Shown: positions 8,591-18,558 of the stretch, in pieces
Layout of the letters: each line of letters starts with the position of its first letter
Position numbering within the stretch: position 1 is the first letter of the stretch
Source of the DNA: Motilimonas sp. E26
GTDB taxonomy: Bacteria; Pseudomonadota; Gammaproteobacteria; Enterobacterales; CBDFNC01
Length of the DNA stretch: 64,000 bases
Reading direction: 5' to 3'
NCBI RefSeq assembly: GCF_021278025.1
Contig: NZ_JAIBHJ010000006.1
Span: 62,001-126,000, forward strand
Made by a program: the position numbers and the translations under genes
Notes under the pieces: generated by a model
Seen by the model: the letters and a program-made list of their open reading frames with translations, nothing else
The model's database searches: none
Told to the model about the DNA's origin: nothing

Positions 8591-10237
8591 ATGTCACTTC
8601 ACCCACGTGCAGGTTTACCTGCCGAGCAACAAGATTTAACGGATATTCCTACTTTAGTTTCGGCTTATTATACTAATAAGCCAAACGTAGAGGTACGTGA
8701 ACAGCAAGTCGCTTTTGGCACTTCTGGTCACCGTGGTTGTTCATTTGACAGTGCATTCAATGAAGATCATATTTTGGCTATTAGCCAAGCGATTGCAGAA
8801 TATCGTCAGCAGCAAGGCTATCAAGGTCCGTTATTTTTAGGTAAGGACACCCACGCTTTATCAGAGCCAGCGTTTGCTAGTGCGATTGAAGTGTTAGTTG
8901 CCAATGGGGTTAATGTTGTGGTGCAAGCGGGTTTAGGCTATACCCCAACACCGGTTATTTCTCACGCCATTTTGAGCTTTAACCGTAGTGGTGATAATCC
9001 CTTTGCTGATGGTATCGTGATTACGCCATCACATAATCCACCGCGTGATGGCGGGTTTAAATATAATCCGCCAAATGGTGGCCCTGCCGATGGCGATGTC
9101 ACGAAAATTATTCAAGACCGAGCTAATGAAATTTTAGCGCAAGGTTTAACCGCCGTTAAACGTATGGATTATCAAACCGCACTGGCCAAAGCTGAGCACT
9201 ATGATTATGTCGCTCCTTATGTGGCGGATCTTGAAAATGTGCTGGATATGAAGGCCATTGCTGCAGCGGGCGTAAAAATTGGCGTCGATACGTTAGGCGG
9301 CTCTGGCGTGGCATTTTGGCCCGCTATCGCGAAACATTATGGTTTAGATATTACCGTGGTTAACGATAAAGTTGATCCTACTTTCTCGTTTATGACCTTA
9401 GACAAAGATGGCAAGATCCGCATGGATTGTTCATCACCTTACGCCATGGCGAGTCTGATCAAACTAAAAGACCAGTTTGATATTGCGGTTGCCAATGACC
9501 CAGATTATGACCGTCACGGTATTGTTGCCCCTTCTGTTGGCCTGATGAACCCAAATCATTATCTTGCTGTTGCGATCCAATACTTATTTGGCCATCGTCC
9601 TCAATGGCCTGCCAGTGCAAAAATCGGTAAAACGCTAGTGTCTAGCTCGATGATAGATCGCGTAGCAGAAAAACTGGATAAACCATTGTGTGAAGTGCCA
9701 GTGGGCTTTAAATGGTTTGTTGATGGTTTATTTAATAGCGAATTTGGTTTTGGTGGTGAAGAAAGTGCTGGTGCGTCGTTTTTACGCAAAGACGGCGGTG
9801 TTTGGAGCACTGACAAAGACGGCATTATTTTAGCGCTATTAGCGGCAGAGATTATTGCGGTCACCAAAAAAGACCCTGGCGTGCATTATCAAGCGCTTGC
9901 CGCTGAATTTGGTGCGCCTTTGTATCAACGCTTAGATGCACCAGCCTCACCAGAACAAAAAGCGGTTCTTAGTAAACTTAGCCCTGAGATGGTTGAAGCC
10001 AGCACACTAGCAGGTGAGCCTATTCTCGCTAAGCTAACCAATGCGCCAGGCAATAATGCAGCGATTGGCGGCTTAAAGGTGGTTACTGAAAATGGTTGGT
10101 TTGCCGCGCGTCCATCCGGCACCGAAAATATTTATAAGATTTACGCGGAATCTTTTTTAAATGAAGAGCACTTAAAGAGTATCCAACATGAGGCTCAACA
10201 AATTGTCTCGGCGGCATTTACAAAAGCCGGGCTGTAA
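8591..10237 (+). CDS. pgm: Phosphoglucomutase (alpha-D-glucose)
   Basis: Interconverts glucose-1-P and glucose-6-P through a phosphoserine. The catalytic Ser147 lies in TPSHNPP; GTSGHRG near residue 44, the metal loop DPDYDRHG and the sugar-binding GGEESAG and RPSGTE motifs are all present. 548 residues, as in E. coli (546). AAGGAT precedes the ATG. It is cotranscribed with seqA and ends in a strong terminator. Directly downstream glgP releases glucose-1-P, which this enzyme passes to glycolysis. Confidence 0.97.
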   Translation: MSLHPRAGLPAEQQDLTDIPTLVSAYYTNKPNVEVREQQVAFGTSGHRGCSFDSAFNEDHILAISQAIAEYRQQQGYQGPLFLGKDTHALSEPAFASAIEVLVANGVNVVVQAGLGYTPTPVISHAILSFNRSGDNPFADGIVITPSHNPPRDGGFKYNPPNGGPADGDVTKIIQDRANEILAQGLTAVKRMDYQTALAKAEHYDYVAPYVADLENVLDMKAIAAAGVKIGVDTLGGSGVAFWPAIAKHYGLDITVVNDKVDPTFSFMTLDKDGKIRMDCSSPYAMASLIKLKDQFDIAVANDPDYDRHGIVAPSVGLMNPNHYLAVAIQYLFGHRPQWPASAKIGKTLVSSSMIDRVAEKLDKPLCEVPVGFKWFVDGLFNSEFGFGGEESAGASFLRKDGGVWSTDKDGIILALLAAEIIAVTKKDPGVHYQALAAEFGAPLYQRLDAPASPEQKAVLSKLSPEMVEASTLAGEPILAKLTNAPGNNAAIGGLKVVTENGWFAARPSGTENIYKIYAESFLNEEHLKSIQHEAQQIVSAAFTKAGL

Positions 10238-10258
10238 ACTTCATTAGGTGTGATTAAT

Positions 10259-10282
10259 AAAGGGAGCTTCGGCTCCCTTTTT
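10259..10282 (+). terminator. Rho-independent terminator after pgm
   Basis: AAGGGAGC-TTCG-GCTCCCTT plus T's, identical in stem and loop to the one after nagE. Confidence 0.9.
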
Positions 10283-10452
10283 GATAATTAAATTTCTATA
10301 TATCATTGAAGTGAAACAAATGTTTGTCATGCTGTCGTCTTATTTACTGGTAAATCAACAATGAATGGTTTACTTTTAATTACCAAACTTATTCACGTTT
10401 AACCGTCTTATAGCTGTGATGTTTAAACCTCTCTTTTGTAAAGGAATCCATA

Positions 10453-12927
10453 ATGGCGGCGACAAAAAAGCAGACCAAACCCTTTGATCTCAGTGCAGAT
10501 AACCTACAACAACGCATCGTTCACCATCTTCGCTCTACTTTAGGTACTCATGAAGATAAAGCTAATGACAAGGCTTGGTGGAATGCGACCTGTGCCGCAA
10601 TTAATGAACTCGTTTTTGAAAAGTTAACCGATACCCAAGCGTCACACTCTAAGCAAGATACTCGTGCGGTTAACTATTTATCTCTTGAATTCTTAATGGG
10701 CCGTCTACTGTCAAATAATTTACATAATCTCGAATTATTTGGTGAAGCAGAGCAAGCCCTCAAAGCCTTAGGTAAAGATATCTACCAAGTATGTGAAGAA
10801 GAGCCTGATATGGCATTAGGCAACGGGGGGTTAGGGCGCCTTGCAGCCTGTTACATCGATTCGTTAGCAACCTTAGGTTACCCGGCTATCGGTTACGGTA
10901 TTCACTATGAACATGGCTTGTTCCGTCAAGAATTCAAAGATGGTCACCAAATTGAGCGCCCTGATAGCTGGCGTGAATACGGTAACCCGTGGGAAATTTG
11001 CCGCCCTGAGTCAGTGCAAGAAGTGCCTTTATACGGTTATGTCGAAAGTGTATTTGAAGACGATGGTAGCATGCGTAAAGTGTGGCATGCCGGTCGAAAA
11101 TTAAAAGGGGTGCCTTGGGATATTCCCATTGTTGGCTACGGTGCGAAATTAGTTAACGTGCTACGTCTATGGGAAAGTAAACCCGGTGAAGCCTTTGATT
11201 GGGATGTCTTCAACGCGGGAGGTTATGTCGATTCGCAATCAGAAAAAGCGCAAGCGGAAACCGTGTCTAAGGTGCTTTATCCGAATGACTCAACCGAGCA
11301 GGGTAAAGAGTTGCGCTTAATTCAGCAGTATTTCTTCTGCGCTTGTTCAGTTAAAGATATTCTTCGCCGCTTTAAACGTACCAATGACAATAATTGGGAT
11401 GTGTTTGCCGACAAAGTAGCAATCCAGCTTAATGATACTCACCCTGCTATTTCTGTGCCTGAGTTGATGCGCATTTTAATTGATGAAGAAGGTGTCACTT
11501 GGGCTAAAGCTTGGGATGTGTGCCGTCATACGTTTGCCTACACTAATCACACATTACTACCTGAAGCCCTAGAAAATTGGTCTGTGAGCCTATTTGAACG
11601 AGTACTGCCGCGCCATCTTGAAATTATCTACGAAATTAACCGCCGTTTCTTAGAAACAGAAGTAGAAGCGAAATGGCCAGGAAATGATGAGATGAAGCGC
11701 AAGTTGTCGATCATTAAAGAAGATGGCGGCCGCATGGTGCGCATGGCTTACTTAAGCGTGGTTTCATCATATAAAGTAAACGGTGTTGCAGCGATACATA
11801 CTCGTTTAGTGAAAAAAGACTTATTCCCTGAGTTCAATGAACTATACCCAGAGAAAATTGTTAATGTAACTAATGGTGTAACACCACGTCGTTGGTTAAA
11901 AGCCGCCAACCCTGAGCTATCGGCATTGTATGACGAAACCGTAGGCACAGGCTGGCCAACCCAGTTAAATTTGTTAAAAGATGCATTGCCAAAAGCTAAG
12001 GATAAAAAATTCCAACAAGCGTTCATGGCCATTAAGCATGACAATAAACAGAAACTGGTTACAGAAATTAAAACGTTGACTGGTATTGATGTCAGCGCTG
12101 ATGCGATCTTTGATATCCAAATTAAACGTCTACACGAGTATAAAAGACAGCAACTTAATCTGCTGCATATTTTAACCTTGTACCGCCGTTTATTGGCTAA
12201 TCCTGAATTAGACATGGTGCCTCGTGTATTTATCTTTGGTGCTAAGGCTGCGCCGGGCTATCACATGGCTAAGCAAATCATTTATGCCATTAATAAAGTT
12301 GCAGATAAAATAAATAATGACCCGCGGATCCAAGACAAGCTAAAAGTGGTCTTTATGCCAAATTACCGTGTGTCATTGGCCGAGAAGCTTATCCCTGCGG
12401 CAGATGTATCTGAGCAAATTTCAACTGCGGGTCTAGAGGCATCGGGCACCGGTAATATGAAACTTGCTCTTAACGGCGCATTAACAATTGGTACCCTTGA
12501 TGGTGCCAATATTGAAATAGCCGAAGAAGTAGGTGACGACAATATCTTTATTTTTGGTTTGAATGTAGATCAAGTCGAAGCGCTTAAAAAACAAGGTTAT
12601 AACCCTTACGATTACTACTATGGTAATGCAGAGCTAAAAGCTGTGCTGGACTGGTTAGACAGTGATTACTTTACGCCAGGCCATCCAGGTGCGCTATCTG
12701 ATATTAAGCGCAGTCTGTTAGAGTGGGGCGATCAGTACCTTTGTTTGGCTGATTATCAAGGTTATTGCGATGCCCATGGTCGTATTGATCTCGCATATCG
12801 TGATACAGCAAAGTGGGCAGAAATGGCGATCATTAACTCCGCATGCATGGGCAAGTTTAACTCTGACCGCTCTATTCAAGATTATGTTGATAACATTTGG
12901 CACTTGAAAGCTTGCCCACTAAGTTAG
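10453..12927 (+). CDS. glgP: Glycogen/maltodextrin phosphorylase
   Basis: Phosphorolyses alpha-1,4-glucans to glucose-1-P using pyridoxal phosphate. Family GT35: the PLP lysine is Lys670 in [13 protein letters not shown]. The glucan/phosphate loops [12 protein letters not shown] and RIYEINRRF-like [10 protein letters not shown] are present. 824 residues, near the bacterial norm (about 800-815). It has its own 5' spacer and terminator, so it is probably a single-gene unit. No glgB, glgX, glgC or glgA lies nearby, so synthesis genes must be elsewhere if glycogen is made. GlgP versus MalP cannot be separated by eye. Confidence 0.95.
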   Translation: MAATKKQTKPFDLSADNLQQRIVHHLRSTLGTHEDKANDKAWWNATCAAINELVFEKLTDTQASHSKQDTRAVNYLSLEFLMGRLLSNNLHNLELFGEAEQALKALGKDIYQVCEEEPDMALGNGGLGRLAACYIDSLATLGYPAIGYGIHYEHGLFRQEFKDGHQIERPDSWREYGNPWEICRPESVQEVPLYGYVESVFEDDGSMRKVWHAGRKLKGVPWDIPIVGYGAKLVNVLRLWESKPGEAFDWDVFNAGGYVDSQSEKAQAETVSKVLYPNDSTEQGKELRLIQQYFFCACSVKDILRRFKRTNDNNWDVFADKVAIQLNDTHPAISVPELMRILIDEEGVTWAKAWDVCRHTFAYTNHTLLPEALENWSVSLFERVLPRHLEIIYEINRRFLETEVEAKWPGNDEMKRKLSIIKEDGGRMVRMAYLSVVSSYKVNGVAAIHTRLVKKDLFPEFNELYPEKIVNVTNGVTPRRWLKAANPELSALYDETVGTGWPTQLNLLKDALPKAKDKKFQQAFMAIKHDNKQKLVTEIKTLTGIDVSADAIFDIQIKRLHEYKRQQLNLLHILTLYRRLLANPELDMVPRVFIFGAKAAPGYHMAKQIIYAINKVADKINNDPRIQDKLKVVFMPNYRVSLAEKLIPAADVSEQISTAGLEASGTGNMKLALNGALTIGTLDGANIEIAEEVGDDNIFIFGLNVDQVEALKKQGYNPYDYYYGNAELKAVLDWLDSDYFTPGHPGALSDIKRSLLEWGDQYLCLADYQGYCDAHGRIDLAYRDTAKWAEMAIINSACMGKFNSDRSIQDYVDNIWHLKACPLS

Positions 12928-12952
12928 TTTTTTGGCTAGAAGAAGTTATAGA

Positions 12953-12978
12953 GGGAAGCCTATTGGCTTCCCTTTTTT
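12953..12978 (+). terminator. Rho-independent terminator after glgP
   Basis: GGGAAGCC-TATT-GGCTTCCC stem followed by six T's. Confidence 0.9.
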
Positions 12979-13016
12979 GTCTATACTTCAGTTAAGTAAG
13001 CTTAGTTGGAGTGATG

Positions 13017-13994
13017 ATGGACTTCATTGATTACACCTTAGGTCGATGTGAGGCAGCAGAATTTTTAGCGTCTAATACCAGTGGTATTCGAGTCGAATGT
13101 TGGGCGCCGGGAGTATTGTATCTTGATGGCAATGGCCCCCGTAGCCTGATTCTTTCCGCTGGCATTCATGGCGATGAAACGGCGCCTATCATTATCATAA
13201 ATCAACTGATTAAACGGGTATTCTTGGGTGAATTAGAGGTTGTTAATCCATGTTTGTTTATTTTGGGGAATCCGGATGCGATTGAGCTTGGGGTGCGCTA
13301 CCTTGATACTAATCTAAACCGTTTATTTTGCGGCGCACATCGTAGTATTGAACCCTGTAAAGAGGCGGCCAGAGCTGATTTATTAGAGCGTTGTGTGGAA
13401 CGGTTTTATACCATTCATCAAGACACTGACAAGCTGCATTGGGATTGCCACTGTGCTATTCGGGGTTCGGTTTATAATACCTTTGCTATTGTGCCTATCG
13501 TCACCCACGAATTGAGTTTATTGAGTCACATAGATGAGCTCCAGCATGCCGGGATCCAGGCCGCGGTATTGAGTCAGCTAGCAACCAATACCTTCAGTTA
13601 TGCATCATTTCAACAATTTAAAGCTCAAGCCGCTACATTAGAGTTAGGTAAAGCGTTGCCATGGCATGAAAATAAGATGAGCGATCACCAGAAGCTCGTG
13701 TGTTATTTAATTCGGCTTTTAGCTCATGTTGAGGACGAAGATGAAACGATAGCGAAAGATGCGTTGATTATTTACCAAATAGCGCAACAGATAGTCAAAA
13801 CTCAAGCAGACTTTAGTTTTAATTTTTCAGCAGAGGTAGACAACTTTACCCCCTATCAGCAAGGTACCTTATTAGCGCAAGAGGCGGGGGCTGAGTATCA
13901 TGTGCAAGCAGAGCGAGAATTAATTTTGTTTCCCAACGCGAATGTTGAATTAGGAGCAAGGGCATTATTAACGCTGACACCCTGCTCCTTGTAA
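13017..13994 (+). CDS. astE: Succinylglutamate desuccinylase/aspartoacylase family (AstE-like)
   Basis: Zinc hydrolase; AstE releases glutamate and succinate in the last step of the arginine succinyltransferase pathway. Zinc ligands are visible: His51 and Glu54 in GIHGDETAP, and His145 in HWDCHCAIR (the family usually has DLHTAIR). The catalytic Glu follows in TLELGKALPW. I prefer the ATG at 13017, since TTGGAG gives five-base spacing; GTG 13011 and ATG 13014 are also in frame. About 325 residues, as in the family. It stands alone without astA, astB, astC or astD, so it may serve another N-acyl amino acid. Confidence 0.8.
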   Translation: MDFIDYTLGRCEAAEFLASNTSGIRVECWAPGVLYLDGNGPRSLILSAGIHGDETAPIIIINQLIKRVFLGELEVVNPCLFILGNPDAIELGVRYLDTNLNRLFCGAHRSIEPCKEAARADLLERCVERFYTIHQDTDKLHWDCHCAIRGSVYNTFAIVPIVTHELSLLSHIDELQHAGIQAAVLSQLATNTFSYASFQQFKAQAATLELGKALPWHENKMSDHQKLVCYLIRLLAHVEDEDETIAKDALIIYQIAQQIVKTQADFSFNFSAEVDNFTPYQQGTLLAQEAGAEYHVQAERELILFPNANVELGARALLTLTPCSL

Positions 13995-14037
13995 ACCAAT
14001 ACAACTTATTTTAGTTGCATTGGTTAACAGGTGGTGA

Positions 14038-15090
14038 TTATTTGCGGCTATCGCGGCTTGCTTTAGCCAGTTCGTGTAGCATTTTTTCTGTGTCTGACCA
14101 ATTGATACAAGCATCGGTAATACTTTTACCAAACACGAGCTCTTTACCATCTTCGACCGCTTGATTACCTTCTTCTAAGAAGCTCTCAATCATGACGCCG
14201 GCAATGGCTTTGCTGCCACTGCGCATTTGCGTCATGATGTCTTCAGCTACATCCCATTGCTTTTTATATTGCTTTAAGCTGTTGCCGTGGCTGAAGTCAA
14301 CAATGATGCGCGGAGTAAGACCAACATCGCTCAGCTGTTCTGCTGATGCTGTCACATGTTTTTGACTGTAGTTCGGTGTTTTGCCGCCGCGTAGAATGAT
14401 GTGGCCATATGGGTTACCTGCTGTTTTATAAATAGTCATGCGACCATTTTTGTCCGGCGAGTAAAAAATGTGACGCGCTTTAGCGGCGCGAACGGCATCC
14501 ATTGCGATTTGTAAATTACCATCGGTGCCGTTTTTAAAGCCAACAGGGCAAGAAAGAGCAGATGCCATCTCACGGTGAATTTGGCTTTCCGTGGTACGTG
14601 CACCTATTGCGCCCCAAGTGATTAAATCGGCTAGATATTGCCCTGTTACCATGTCTAAAAACTCAGTGGCAGTGGCAAGGCCCAGTTCGTTAATATCAAG
14701 CAACAGGTTACGTGCAAGGGCTATCCCTTTATTCACGTTGTAGCTACCGTCCAGATCCGGATCATTTATTAAGCCTTTCCAGCCAACAATGGTGCGAGGT
14801 TTTTCAAAGTAGGTGCGCATCACAATGCATAAATCATCACTCAACTCGTCTTTTAGTTTGACGAGGCGTTTAGCGTATTCAATGCCTGCTGCTGGGTCGT
14901 GAATGGAGCAAGGGCCAACCACGACAAGTAAACGCTTGTCTTCACCGGATATGATGGCTTCTACTTCTCGTCTTGCTCTGGTGACGACACCAGCCGCCGC
15001 GTCACTGACGGGTCTGATTTCGGTTAACTCGGCAGGGGTAATTAAAAAGTCTTGTTTTTCTGTACGTAACTCGTCAGTTTTCAATGGCAT
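14038..15090 (-). CDS. aroG: 3-deoxy-7-phosphoheptulonate synthase, class I (AroG/F/H type)
   Basis: First step of aromatic amino acid synthesis: erythrose-4-P plus PEP to DAHP. The 350-residue length and motifs fit the short class I enzymes: VGPCSIHDP (metal Cys near residue 61), RTYFEKPRT, GARTTESQIHR, VGFKNGTDGN and DFSHGNS. The isoform (Phe-, Tyr- or Trp-sensitive) cannot be decided by eye, so the symbol is tentative. Monocistronic; convergent with astE with only 43 bp between the ends. No clear TyrR or TrpR box or leader peptide was found in the 224-bp upstream spacer. Confidence 0.94.
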   Translation of the reverse strand: MPLKTDELRTEKQDFLITPAELTEIRPVSDAAAGVVTRARREVEAIISGEDKRLLVVVGPCSIHDPAAGIEYAKRLVKLKDELSDDLCIVMRTYFEKPRTIVGWKGLINDPDLDGSYNVNKGIALARNLLLDINELGLATATEFLDMVTGQYLADLITWGAIGARTTESQIHREMASALSCPVGFKNGTDGNLQIAMDAVRAAKARHIFYSPDKNGRMTIYKTAGNPYGHIILRGGKTPNYSQKHVTASAEQLSDVGLTPRIIVDFSHGNSLKQYKKQWDVAEDIMTQMRSGSKAIAGVMIESFLEEGNQAVEDGKELVFGKSITDACINWSDTEKMLHELAKASRDSRK

Positions 15091-15314
15091 CTGGCCTATT
15101 TCCTAATCGTTTGAAACTGCTTTTTTGAGCAAATGTTTAATTATGAATGATAGCTGTCATCACCTTAGCTAAAAACGCCAAGTGTTTAAAGAAAAAGGCT
15201 AATGCTGGGCTAAAAAAGCTTATCAGGTGGCAAAAATTCACAGATGTTTGTTCCTTGGTAGGGGAATAGGTAGAATGCGCGTCTAAGTCAGTTAGATAGC
15301 GTTTCGAGGTTTGG

Positions 15315-15854
15315 TTGCACCATTATCAAGATTTAATTGCCATATTTGAACAGTGCTTTCTCGTACATGAGAATACTCAGTTAGTGGCGGGCGAGGGAGA
15401 GCCTATCTATTTGCCGGCAGATGAAAAGCATGCGCATCACCGCATTATTTTTGCACATGGTTTTTTTGCTAGTGCGTTGCATGAGCTCTCCCATTGGTGC
15501 ATCGCGGGTAAAAAACGCCGTTTGTTGGTTGATTTTGGTTATTGGTATGAGCCAGATGGACGAAACGAGCAGCAACAAGCTGCCTTTGAGCAGGTAGAAA
15601 TTAAGCCCCAAGCAGTTGAATGGGCTCTGGCGGTTAGCTGCGGGTTTGATTTTTCGGTCAGTTGTGACAACCTGTCTGGCATTGAAATTGACCGGTTAGG
15701 TTTTCAGCATAGAGTGTACGACCAAGTATTAATCTATCTCGAACAAGGTTTTCCGGCAAGAGCTCAGCTTTTAATTAACGCCTTAGGTGAATTTTATGGC
15801 GTTGCTCCATTACAGCGAGGGTCATTTGACTATCGCGGCATGTATTTAAGGTAA
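15315..15854 (+). CDS. epmC: Elongation factor P hydroxylase EpmC (YfcM)
   Basis: Hydroxylates the beta-lysylated lysine of elongation factor P. The metal-type motif HELSHWCIAGKKRR (His56 and His60) and the flanking VDFGYWYEPDGR and VSCDNL match E. coli YfcM closely. 179 residues. No ATG fits: the frame opens at a TTG (15315) behind GAGGT at good spacing, and the N-terminus HHYQDLIAIFEQCF aligns with the E. coli HHYEQLIEIF. The weak start suggests low expression. It is followed five bases later by yfcL, as in other gamma-proteobacteria near mnmC/fabB. EpmA, EpmB and EF-P are not in this window. Confidence 0.93.
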   Translation: MHHYQDLIAIFEQCFLVHENTQLVAGEGEPIYLPADEKHAHHRIIFAHGFFASALHELSHWCIAGKKRRLLVDFGYWYEPDGRNEQQQAAFEQVEIKPQAVEWALAVSCGFDFSVSCDNLSGIEIDRLGFQHRVYDQVLIYLEQGFPARAQLLINALGEFYGVAPLQRGSFDYRGMYLR

Positions 15855-15859
15855 ATTTA

Positions 15860-16123
15860 ATGTACTCCCTATATGAACAAATAGAACAAAAAGCGGCAGC
15901 TATTTTAGATGCGGGCACCAGTGATGAGCTGTTTGCGTCTGGCTATCTATCGGGGCACTTGAGCTTAGCGTTAGCCCAGTGTGAACAGAAAAATACACTG
16001 TCAGAACAAGATTTTAAGAAACAAGTTGAATCAGGTTTAGCGCAAGCTTTTACGGCTAAAGAGCTGACCCCACCCGATCAAGTTTTGGTGCAAGAAATGT
16101 GGGCGTTTTTATCACAGCCATAG
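15860..16123 (+). CDS. yfcL: YfcL family protein
   Basis: An 87-residue, mostly helical acidic protein (MYSLYEQIEQKAAAILD, SGYLSGHLSLALAQCE). It is recognised by its length, its sequence pattern and its place immediately downstream of epmC. AAGG lies a few bases before the ATG. The family has no established function. It is convergent with the GGDEF gene, with 16 bp between the stop codons. Confidence 0.85.
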   Translation: MYSLYEQIEQKAAAILDAGTSDELFASGYLSGHLSLALAQCEQKNTLSEQDFKKQVESGLAQAFTAKELTPPDQVLVQEMWAFLSQP

Positions 16124-16139
16124 ACAGTACTATTGCTGT

Positions 16140-17129
16140 TTACGTTTCTTTATCGTCATTCGTTTTTTTCGGCAAGGCGGCAGTGCAGGTTTTGTTACGG
16201 CCTGATTCTTTTGCCTTGTACAGCGCTGCGTCAGACTCTTTAAGCCAAACACTCTCATCGGCCATATCCTCGTGAGTTTGCGCCACACCTAAACTGATGG
16301 TGAAGCAAATATCATGTTCTTCATGATAAACGTGAAGAGCTTCAATGCTTTTACGTAAACGCTCCGCAAAAAATAGGGCTTTTTCGGCTGGGGTATCAAT
16401 TAATAACACGGCAAATTCTTCGCCGCCATATCGACCCGCTATGTCAGTTTCTCTTAAATTTTGCTTGAGGGCGGCACTAACAGCTTGGATTACTTTATCA
16501 CCAGCTTGATGACCATAAGTGTCGTTGACACGTTTGAAATGGTCTATGTCAAACATAATTAAACAAGCGTTGGCTTGGGTACGCTTATAACGTAGAAACT
16601 CATGTTTGAATTGCTCTTCCCAATAACCACGATTAAAAAGCTGGGTTAGGGCATCAATGCGACTTAGTTCTTTCAGTTGGTTATTCAGATCTTTTAGTTG
16701 TAGTTTGTTAACTGCGCTGTCGGTGACGTCGTAAATAATCAAGCTCACATGAGTCACTTCACCGGTTAAGCTCATCAATGGAATGATGGTCATATTTTGG
16801 TACATGAACTCAGCGGTGCCGGTTATGGGACGATAATTTTTAAAACGAAAAATATATGGGCGCTGCTCCCAGGTGGTAAACGCGCGGTTTTTTAATAAAA
16901 AGACGGATTCAATTTTTTGAGTGAGCCACTCTTTGGGAATTTCATCAAACAAATCAAACATCACTTGGTTTTGTACTTGGCTACCACCTTTGCCACTGTG
17001 GTTTTCCATAAAACCATTCCAAGCTTGTACTTTATGCTCACGATCAAGGACCACAAGGCCAACATCGATGGTTTGTACCATCTCGACCATCCAATGAAAT
17101 TCTTTTAAATCAAAAGCGCTATTTTGCAT
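16140..17129 (-). CDS. PAS-GGDEF diguanylate cyclase
   Basis: Makes cyclic di-GMP. An N-terminal PAS-like sensor (residues about 10-135, VGLVVLDREHKVQAWN) leads into a short coiled linker and a GGDEF domain (about 158-320). The active site is GGEEF at 235-239, the metal Asp194 is in FDIDHFKRVND, and the inhibitory I-site RETD is at 226-229, five residues before GGEEF. All signs are of an active, feedback-inhibited cyclase. There is no signal peptide or membrane helix, so it is cytoplasmic. It starts three bases after the stop of the REC-CheC gene, hence translationally coupled: the pair probably forms one signalling unit. Confidence 0.93.
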   Translation of the reverse strand: MQNSAFDLKEFHWMVEMVQTIDVGLVVLDREHKVQAWNGFMENHSGKGGSQVQNQVMFDLFDEIPKEWLTQKIESVFLLKNRAFTTWEQRPYIFRFKNYRPITGTAEFMYQNMTIIPLMSLTGEVTHVSLIIYDVTDSAVNKLQLKDLNNQLKELSRIDALTQLFNRGYWEEQFKHEFLRYKRTQANACLIMFDIDHFKRVNDTYGHQAGDKVIQAVSAALKQNLRETDIAGRYGGEEFAVLLIDTPAEKALFFAERLRKSIEALHVYHEEHDICFTISLGVAQTHEDMADESVWLKESDAALYKAKESGRNKTCTAALPKKTNDDKET

Positions 17130-17132
17130 AAT

Positions 17133-18203
17133 TTAATTCAACAAGTAAGTGAGTTTATTATTTAGGGTTGTGATGGAATCTTCGGTAAATAGCATCAATA
17201 AGTCACAATGAATGTTATGATTTTCAATCACATAGTTTATCTCAATAGCTAAGGTTTGCTTCCATCGGGCTTGGTTTTCATTCACTAACTCTGAAATCTG
17301 ACAATGTTGACCGAGTACTACGGGGTGTCCTTGGCTAAATGACATATCTAATTGTTCTGCAAATCCTTTTAAGAAAGCACCGATCAAAATATTGGCGATA
17401 TCCATCATCACTTCTACTTCGGCTTGCTCGTTAAGCTCGCCTTTAAAGTTCATTAAGCCTGCCATGTCTTTAAAGCTGGAGTCATGAAATAAAATCAGTG
17501 CCTCACCGGCAATACCAGCACCAATATAGCCTTGGCAAACGGCAGAGATAGTATCGGTCGACTCAGCCGCCTCGAGAGCCATGGTTAATTCACTAACTTC
17601 GAGTAGGTTTACCGTTGGGATAGGTAATAGTACAAATACGTTAAGTAGTCTTGCGAGTAAATCGGCCGCTTGGCCCATCGCGACGTTTGCGACTTCTTGG
17701 TAGGCGTCACGAGCATCATTAGAAAGTTCAATCTTTGGCCCCGCGTAAGCGGTTATGTCATCTTCGGCTAATTCAGCTTCCACAACACTTGGCTCCGGTG
17801 CGGCGGGTGGGGCAAGATCAGGGAGTAAGTCCGCTTCATTGATAACGCCATATTGTTTTAAAATATCAGCTATTTTTTCTTTGCTTACCGGCTTCTTAAT
17901 AAAATCTAATGCGCCAAAGCCCATCACTTTTTCACGGGCTTCAGGCTGAATATCACCTGAAACAACAATTACCATGGCATTTAAGTCTTGTTTGCAAACA
18001 GCCTCTAATACTTCGTAGCCATCCATAACAGGCATGTTTAAATCTAAAAATACAACACTGCCTAGGCCCTTTTTAATTGCTTCTAAGCCTTCACCACCGT
18101 GGGTGGCAAAGGTAATCTCAACATTCCAATTATCAGGAAGGCTGCGAGCCATCTGCTTACGGGCCAGTGCCGAATCATCACAAATAAGAACGGGTAATGA
18201 CAT
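17133..18203 (-). CDS. Response regulator with CheC-type phosphatase domain
   Basis: The receiver domain is in residues 1-120: acidic Asp9-Asp10, phosphoacceptor Asp54 in VFLDLNMPVMDG, and the conserved Lys in FIKKPVS. A Pro/Glu-rich linker (125-150) leads to a CheC-like domain (about 155-356). CheC enzymes carry two E-x2-N signatures; here the first is EVAN (Glu170, Asn173) and the second is DIAN (Asp268, Asn271), so one acidic residue is changed but still acidic. It probably dephosphorylates a CheY-like partner or itself. It is first in a two-gene unit with the PAS-GGDEF cyclase, with a 9-bp perfect dyad just upstream of the start. Confidence 0.88.
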   Translation of the reverse strand: MSLPVLICDDSALARKQMARSLPDNWNVEITFATHGGEGLEAIKKGLGSVVFLDLNMPVMDGYEVLEAVCKQDLNAMVIVVSGDIQPEAREKVMGFGALDFIKKPVSKEKIADILKQYGVINEADLLPDLAPPAAPEPSVVEAELAEDDITAYAGPKIELSNDARDAYQEVANVAMGQAADLLARLLNVFVLLPIPTVNLLEVSELTMALEAAESTDTISAVCQGYIGAGIAGEALILFHDSSFKDMAGLMNFKGELNEQAEVEVMMDIANILIGAFLKGFAEQLDMSFSQGHPVVLGQHCQISELVNENQARWKQTLAIEINYVIENHNIHCDLLMLFTEDSITTLNNKLTYLLN

Positions 18204-18558
18204 GTGAAATTCCTAAAATTGCTTTATTTCATCTTATGGCAATAAATGGGTTATTGCCACGTAAGCGGACCATATATATTGTTTTTTGTGGCATTTTTCG
18301 TTGATGTTTGTGGCATAAAGGGGGGCTGATGATTCTTTCTATCAGTTGATAGGATTAGATAAGTTGTAGTTAGATTGCATTATTCTTATTAAGAAAAATG
18401 TAAAAGAGTCTGCTTTTTGTGAGAAACATCAGTAAAAAAGCAAAAACAATCATCATCAAACTTGCTCAATTAGAATGCAAGTGATAGCTTGGAGCAGATT
18501 TTTATTGGGCTGCTCAATTTCATTTGTGACTCGATCACAGGGAATATTATAACTAAAA
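18204..18558. other. Divergent spacer, REC-CheC / DUF922
   Basis: A 355-bp AT-rich spacer between divergent genes. Apart from the dyad at 18237-18259 I see no gene or terminator. An AT-rich stretch (ATATTATAACT, about 18543-18553) lies just before the DUF922 start but no paired -35 is evident. Confidence 0.5.
18237..18259. promoter_or_regulatory. Perfect 9-bp dyad upstream of the REC-CheC gene
   Basis: TGGCAATAA-ATGGG-TTATTGCCA, centred about 45 bp before the ATG of the minus-strand gene. It may be an operator or a 5' UTR hairpin. Confidence 0.5.
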
